Source of the DNA: Opitutia bacterium
GTDB lineage: Bacteria; Verrucomicrobiota; Verrucomicrobiia; Opitutales; Opitutaceae
Reading direction: 5' to 3'
Length of the DNA stretch: 54,413 bases
Assembly (NCBI GenBank): GCA_947458705.1
Contig: CANHAH010000004.1
Coordinates: forward strand, 1 to 54,413
Shown here: piece by piece, positions 50,081 to 54,413 of the stretch
How the letters are laid out: each line of letters opens with the position of its first letter
Numbering within the stretch: position 1 is the first letter of the stretch
Notes under the pieces: generated by a model
Told to the model about the DNA's origin: nothing
The model's database searches: none
The model's input: the letters and a program-made list of their open reading frames with translations, nothing else
Translations under genes and position numbers: made by a program

Positions 50081-51949
50081 TCAGGACGACGGCAGCGGCG
50101 AGGTTTCGAGCGCGCGCCACGCCGCGAGACGCTCGAGCGCGCCCCGTTCGTCCACCGCGATCAAGAAAGCCCAAGCGCCCAACACGCGGCGATAAAACAA
50201 GGCGCGTTGCAGCGCTTCTTTTTTCTCGCCGAGCTCGGGCGGGGTGTTGCTGGCGCGCACCGCGGGTGCGGTTTTGGGGCGCACGGGACCACCCCATGTC
50301 AGCGCCGCTGCGCGAATTTTTTCATCCGAAGACGCACGCGCCCAAGCGAGAATCGCGGCGCGCCGCCCCGCTTCCCAACGCGCCACGACTACGGCGCGCG
50401 CTTGATTCTGCGCATCGACCTGCGCGTAACCCGAACGCCAAAACAACTCGTTGCGCACCGCCTCGCGATCACCGGGCAGGTAAATTTTCGCGGGCGTTTT
50501 TTCCTCGAGCGCGATGAGTTGTAATTCAAAGGCGCGCGCGGCCTCGGGAATATCGGCGACTTTTTTGGCAACGAGCGCGGCCTTCCACGCGGGGCGAATC
50601 GTCTCGGACCAGAGCTTGCGGATATTCGTCGGAGCGCCCGCTCGTCGCCGCGACCCGCCCGAGGTCGTTTCGGGCGCGGGCGTGAGATCGGCGCGCGTGC
50701 CAGCGAGCAACACCAGCGCCGCCGAAGGGTTTTGCTCGGCGAGCGCGGCGAGGAAGCGCTCGGTTTGTTGCTGCTGCGCGAGAAACGCGGGGTCGCTGAC
50801 GCCGGGCGCCTCGGCATTCACGATGCGGTGGTAACGCTCGACCTGCGCGCGCACAGCCGGCGTGAGCGCGGGGCTTTCGGCGAGGACGGTTTCGATGAGC
50901 GTCGCGTAGCGCTCGAGCCACGCCTCGCTCGTGCGGAAAGGTTTATCAATGGTGCGATCCAACAACGTCGCCGCCGTGTGCGCCGCGGCGAAATCCGAAA
51001 GAGCCGGCGCGAGTTTTTTACCCGACATCAAATCAACGCCCAGCAACGCCTCCGGAAAAAGCCGTTCGTAGCCGCGCCATTTTTCCGGATCGGGGTCGGG
51101 ATCGCAGCCGGCCGCGAGCGAATCTTCCGTCGTGGACGTGAAGCCGGCGATCCGCGCCGGCGCGGGCGTTTCAGACCAATCGGCGCAGGCGACGGGTTGC
51201 AGCCCACGAAACCACGCCGGATTGGCTGGCGCGGCGCGCGGCACATCAAGGTGGTGAAATCCGCCCGAGTGGCAGCAGGTAAAACAAAACACCACGCGCC
51301 CTCGCCCCAATCCGGCGTCGAGCGCGGCGCGGAGTTCCGAAACGGTGAGGATTTCCTTCGGGTCGGAGCGCCAGCTGGCCTTGGCGCCGCTGCCGGTGCG
51401 CTGCATTTGCCAGAGTGTGATCGCGCTCTCGCGGACTTTGCCGCGCGAAAGTTCGCCGTGATCACCGACGAAGAGCGTCAACGTCCCGCCCTGCGCCACG
51501 CGCGGCAAAATCTCGCGTTGCAAGGCCCCGAGAATCTCGGCCTTCGTCGCGGGCCGGTTTTCGGCGAGTTCGCCGGGTAACCACGATTCCACGAGCAGCC
51601 CGTCGTGTTTGTATTGGCGGCGCACATCGGCCAAAACCGCCGGCGCGCCCGGCCGGTTGCCCGCCCCGAAAAACGTCCACACGGCCTCGCGCGGGTAACG
51701 CGTCCGCCACGCGTCGTTGAGCGCGCGCGCTTGGAGGTATTGCGAGTAGTTATTGGACAGCGGCGTGCCTCCGCCCGAGATCACCACAAACGCATCGCCC
51801 GGCGCGACCTTAGGAGCCGGAAGCGTTGCCGTCGGCACCGTATCGAGCGTGGGCGCCACTCCGGTGGGCCCTGCGCAACCACCGCAAAAGCCCAAACTCA
51901 ACACTACGAGTAACACAGGGTTAAAAACACGTCGGAACGCGGGGGTCAT
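50081..51949 (-). CDS. Caspase/legumain-like (clan CD) envelope protein
   Basis: A protein of 622 residues. The N-terminus is a signal peptide with a Cys-rich end (SLGFCGGCAG), possibly a lipoprotein, though the lipobox is imperfect. The His-Cys dyad of clan CD peptidases is visible: strand TLTLFVGDHGE with the catalytic His (residue 164) and strand RVVFCFTCCHSGGF with the Cys (about 226). DHG is a legumain feature and CHSG a caspase/gingipain one. The C-terminal half (residues 350-600) is helical, Ala/Arg-rich and unassigned. The substrate is unknown. It converges with the PVC-cytochrome gene. The start at 51949 precedes the hydrophobic segment directly. Confidence 0.62.
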   Translation of the reverse strand: MTPAFRRVFNPVLLVVLSLGFCGGCAGPTGVAPTLDTVPTATLPAPKVAPGDAFVVISGGGTPLSNNYSQYLQARALNDAWRTRYPREAVWTFFGAGNRPGAPAVLADVRRQYKHDGLLVESWLPGELAENRPATKAEILGALQREILPRVAQGGTLTLFVGDHGELSRGKVRESAITLWQMQRTGSGAKASWRSDPKEILTVSELRAALDAGLGRGRVVFCFTCCHSGGFHHLDVPRAAPANPAWFRGLQPVACADWSETPAPARIAGFTSTTEDSLAAGCDPDPDPEKWRGYERLFPEALLGVDLMSGKKLAPALSDFAAAHTAATLLDRTIDKPFRTSEAWLERYATLIETVLAESPALTPAVRAQVERYHRIVNAEAPGVSDPAFLAQQQQTERFLAALAEQNPSAALVLLAGTRADLTPAPETTSGGSRRRAGAPTNIRKLWSETIRPAWKAALVAKKVADIPEAARAFELQLIALEEKTPAKIYLPGDREAVRNELFWRSGYAQVDAQNQARAVVVARWEAGRRAAILAWARASSDEKIRAAALTWGGPVRPKTAPAVRASNTPPELGEKKEALQRALFYRRVLGAWAFLIAVDERGALERLAAWRALETSPLPSS

Positions 51950-52106
51950 GCCCTCGATCACGCCCACCTGCCGCACGAGCGCAATTCACAATCATCGCGC
52001 GACCGCCCCACCCTGATCACGCGAGGGGTAAATTTCTCGGCCTGTTCATTCACGCCGCGCTCGACGCCGGGGCTACAGGCTGCAACCTCGGTTCATCTCA
52101 TCTTCT

Positions 52107-53789
52107 ATGGCTTCCCTCGACTCCATCTCCGCTCTCGAGAAATCCGTCCTCCGCCCCATCACCGAAATCGCCGCCAAACTCGGCGTCACGGCCGACGAAC
52201 TCGAACTGCACGGGCGCTTCAAAGCCAAACTCCCGCTCGCCCGCATCGACGCCGCCCGCGCCGAGCGCTCACGCCTGATCCTCGTTTCCGCCATCACCCC
52301 CACGCCCGCCGGCGAGGGCAAGACGACCACCACCATCGGCCTCGCCGACGCCCTCACGCGCCTCGGTAAAAAAGCGGCCGCCGTCCTGCGCGAGCCTTCG
52401 CTCGGCCCGGTCTTCGGTCTTAAAGGCGGCGCCACCGGCGGCGGGCGCGCGCGCGTCGGCCCGCACGCCGACATCAACCTCCACTTCAACGGCGATTTCG
52501 CCGCCATCGAGAAAGCCCACAATCTCCTCGCCGCGTGCGTCGACAACCAACTGCAGAACAAGAAAAACGTCCTCGGCCTCGATCCGATGACGGTGCGCAC
52601 GAAGCGCGTCTTCGACATGAACGACCGCGCGTTGCGCCGCATCATGATCGGTCTCGGCGGTCGCGGTTTCGGCGTCCCGCGCGAGACGGGTTTCGACATC
52701 ACCGCCGCCTCGGAGGTCATGGCGATTTTGTGCCTCGCCTCCTCGCGCGCCGATTTGAAAGCGCGGCTCGGCGGCATTTTCATCGGTTTCACTCGCGAGC
52801 GAAAACCCATCTACGCCCGCGACCTCAAAATCCACGGCGCGATGGCCGCGCTCCTCAAAGACGCGATCGTCCCCAATCTGGTCCAGACGCACGAAGGCAC
52901 GCCCGCGATTCTTCACGGCGGCCCGTTCGCCAACATCGCCCAAGGCACCAACTCGGTCCTCGCCACGCGGCTCGGCCTCAGCCTCGCCGATTACGTCGTC
53001 ACAGAATGCGGTTTCGGCTTCGACCTCGGCGGTGAAAAATTTCTCGATCTCAAATGCCGCACCGCTGGCCTCTGGCCCGACGCCCTCGCGCTCGTCGCCA
53101 CCGTCCGCGCCCTCAAATACCAAGGCGGCGCCGCGCTCAAAGAACTCTCCGCCGCCAACCCCGACGCCATCCGGCGCGGTTTCGCGAATCTCCAAAAGCA
53201 CCTCGAAAACGCCCGCGTCTTTGGCCTCACGCCCGTCGTCGTGCTTAATCGTTTCCCGACAGACACCGCCGAAGAACTCGCCCTTGTGGTCCAGCTCTGC
53301 GCCGAGTTCGGCGTGCAAGCCGTCCCGAGCGATCACTTCGGCCTCGGCGGCGAAGGCGCGCTCGCAGCCGCCACCGCACTCGTCGCCGCTTGCGAAAAAT
53401 CGCCGCGCCCGCGCGCGCCGCACTACGCCTACGAGCTGACGCAAACGGTCGAAGAAAAAATCACCGCCGTCGCCACGCGCATCTACGGCGCCGACCGCGT
53501 GGAGTTTGGCGCCAAAGCCCGCACCGATCTCAAAACCATCGCCGAACTCGGCCTCACCGGGCTGCCGATCTGCATCGCGAAGACCCAATATTCTTTCAGC
53601 GACCAACCCGCGCTGCTCGGTCGTCCGCGCGGTTTCACGTTTGTCGTGCGCGAGATCGAGATCGCCGCCGGCGCGGGTTTTCTCGTGCCGATCGCCGGCG
53701 AAATTCTCCGCATGCCCGGCCTGCCCGAAGTCCCCGCCGCCGAACACATCGACATCACCGACGACGGCGAAATCACCGGCCTTACTTAA
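52107..53789 (+). CDS. fhs: Formate-tetrahydrofolate ligase
   Basis: A protein of 560 residues. The ATP site is TPTPAGEGKTTTTIGLADAL (residues 64-83). The LREPSLGPVFGLKGG segment, DINLHFNGDF and GRGFGVPRETGFDIT agree with the family. It joins formate to tetrahydrofolate with ATP, feeding one-carbon metabolism. The loop at residues 114-121 reads RARVGPHA where the standard sequence is YAQVVPME. The frame is continuous on both sides, so it is not a sequencing shift. Length and other motifs are normal. Confidence 0.94.
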   Translation: MASLDSISALEKSVLRPITEIAAKLGVTADELELHGRFKAKLPLARIDAARAERSRLILVSAITPTPAGEGKTTTTIGLADALTRLGKKAAAVLREPSLGPVFGLKGGATGGGRARVGPHADINLHFNGDFAAIEKAHNLLAACVDNQLQNKKNVLGLDPMTVRTKRVFDMNDRALRRIMIGLGGRGFGVPRETGFDITAASEVMAILCLASSRADLKARLGGIFIGFTRERKPIYARDLKIHGAMAALLKDAIVPNLVQTHEGTPAILHGGPFANIAQGTNSVLATRLGLSLADYVVTECGFGFDLGGEKFLDLKCRTAGLWPDALALVATVRALKYQGGAALKELSAANPDAIRRGFANLQKHLENARVFGLTPVVVLNRFPTDTAEELALVVQLCAEFGVQAVPSDHFGLGGEGALAAATALVAACEKSPRPRAPHYAYELTQTVEEKITAVATRIYGADRVEFGAKARTDLKTIAELGLTGLPICIAKTQYSFSDQPALLGRPRGFTFVVREIEIAAGAGFLVPIAGEILRMPGLPEVPAAEHIDITDDGEITGLT

Positions 53790-53875
53790 ATTAAAAAAAT
53801 CGTTTCCGCGCCGCGCTCGCAACGCCGGCCCGCGCTCCGCGTCAGTCCCGCTAATCTCATTTTGCTTTTTATACC

Positions 53876-54413
53876 ATGAAACTCCCCCTCGCTCGTTCCC
53901 TCGTGCTCCTCGCGCTCGCCTGCACCAGCAGCGCCAACCTCTCCGCTCAAACCGCCGCCACGCCCACCGCGCCGGCCGCGCCTAAAGTTACGTTCCCCGC
54001 ACCGAGCCCCGCCGCCACGCTCAAGCAACGCGTCGGCCTCACCGACATCGAAGTCGCCTACTCGCGCCCGAGCATGAAGGGCCGCGCGATCTTCGGCGGC
54101 ATCGAAGCGTATGGCCGCGTTTGGCGCACCGGCGCCAATAACGCCACGCGCCTCACCTTCAGCACGCCCGTGAAATTCCAAGGCACCAACCTCGACGCCG
54201 GCACCTACGAGCTGTTCTCCATTCCCGGCCAAGACACGTGGACGATCATCGTGCAGAAAGCCGCCAAGCAATGGGGCGCCTACGCCTATGACCAGAAAAA
54301 CGATGTCGCTCGCGTGTCCTTCAAACCCGTCGCCCTCTCCGAGGCCATCGAAACGCTCACGTTCGACTTCGGCGATCTTCGCGACGAGTCCGCCACGCTC
54401 AACCTCAGATGGG
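53876..54413 (+). CDS. DUF2911 exported protein (3' end outside the window)
   Basis: The first 179 codons are visible. A signal peptide (LVLLALACTSSANLSAQ) is followed by a low-complexity Ala/Pro/Thr stretch and the DUF2911 core: ATLKQRVGLTDIEVAYSRPS, GRAIFGGIEAYGRVWRTGAN, ATRLTFSTPVKFQGTNLDAG and YELFSIPGQDTWTIIVQK. The family is widespread in Bacteroidota and related phyla and has no known function. The rest of the gene lies beyond base 54413. Confidence 0.88.
   Translation, partial: MKLPLARSLVLLALACTSSANLSAQTAATPTAPAAPKVTFPAPSPAATLKQRVGLTDIEVAYSRPSMKGRAIFGGIEAYGRVWRTGANNATRLTFSTPVKFQGTNLDAGTYELFSIPGQDTWTIIVQKAAKQWGAYAYDQKNDVARVSFKPVALSEAIETLTFDFGDLRDESATLNLRW

Noticed and set aside
52443-52472. 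A sequencing error or frameshift pair as the cause of the odd ligase loop
   Set aside because: The reading frame is continuous and no nearby single-base shift restores the standard residues, so the variant is treated as real.
52269-53822. A 517-codon antisense open frame over the formate-tetrahydrofolate ligase gene
   Set aside because: The sense frame is an unmistakable ligase. The antisense frame has no start context and no recognisable motif.
1-54413. CRISPR arrays, rRNA or tRNA genes
   Set aside because: No regularly spaced direct repeats of suitable length and no rRNA or tRNA signature were seen on either strand when reading through the window. Short tRNA genes could still have been missed by eye.

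Overview
The window looks like a chromosomal segment of a Verrucomicrobiota bacterium, most likely of the Opitutaceae. This is inferred from recalled family distributions, not from a search. The supporting genes are two exported DUF1080 proteins, a PVC-type membrane dehydrogenase/cytochrome with a CxxCH haem site, a ThuA-like protein, three large TonB-dependent receptors, a DUF6702 protein, a GYF_2-RDD membrane protein and a ceramidase-like membrane protein. Base composition is GC-rich in the genes, and several intergenic stretches beside toxin-antitoxin (TA) or Fic genes are clearly AT-rich.

Layout. 1-5.1 kb: two DUF1080 proteins, an exported amidase, a tiny protein with two CDGSH-like motifs and a ceramidase-like membrane protein. 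5.1-11.4 kb (minus strand): a Fic protein, a TonB-dependent receptor with its terminator, and a HipBA toxin-antitoxin pair. 11.6-16 kb: an exported gamma-glutamyltransferase and an M1 aminopeptidase, each followed by a clear terminator. 16-19.3 kb is an accessory patch: an AbiEii-type nucleotidyltransferase with a short upstream partner, a Phd/RelE pair, a decayed copy of the start of the DUF6702 gene, the intact DUF6702 gene, and a 323-bp IS21-like non-autonomous element with inverted ends and a 5-bp target duplication. 19.3-29.6 kb is mostly housekeeping: a Pro/Ala-rich membrane protein, SlyX, a YyaL-type thioredoxin-domain protein, a deoxyhypusine synthase-like enzyme, a DMT transporter, an ABC-F ATPase, thymidine phosphorylase and an RDD protein. 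29.9-31.1 kb: a second Fic protein.

31.2-44.3 kb looks like a carbohydrate-acquisition locus. A minus-strand run encodes a LacI-type regulator, a GH50/agarase-like protein, adenine phosphoribosyltransferase, a D-2-hydroxyacid dehydrogenase and a Tat-exported TIM-barrel protein. Divergent from it lie a TonB receptor, an exported alpha-toroid (heparinase/lyase-like) protein and a second TonB receptor. Both receptor genes are preceded by the same roughly 80-bp block containing a palindrome of LacI-operator type, so one regulator may control both.

44.4-54.4 kb: a ThuA-like protein, a HigBA pair next to a frameshifted AbiEii remnant, the PVC-type cytochrome, a caspase/legumain-like putative lipoprotein, formate-tetrahydrofolate ligase with an unusual loop, and a DUF2911 protein cut by the window end. 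I see no rRNA, tRNA, CRISPR array or intact insertion sequence. The most distinctive signals are the shared receptor leader, the duplicated gene start that brackets a TA module, the small IS21-like element, the CDGSH tandem repeat with only silent differences, and the caspase-like exported protein.
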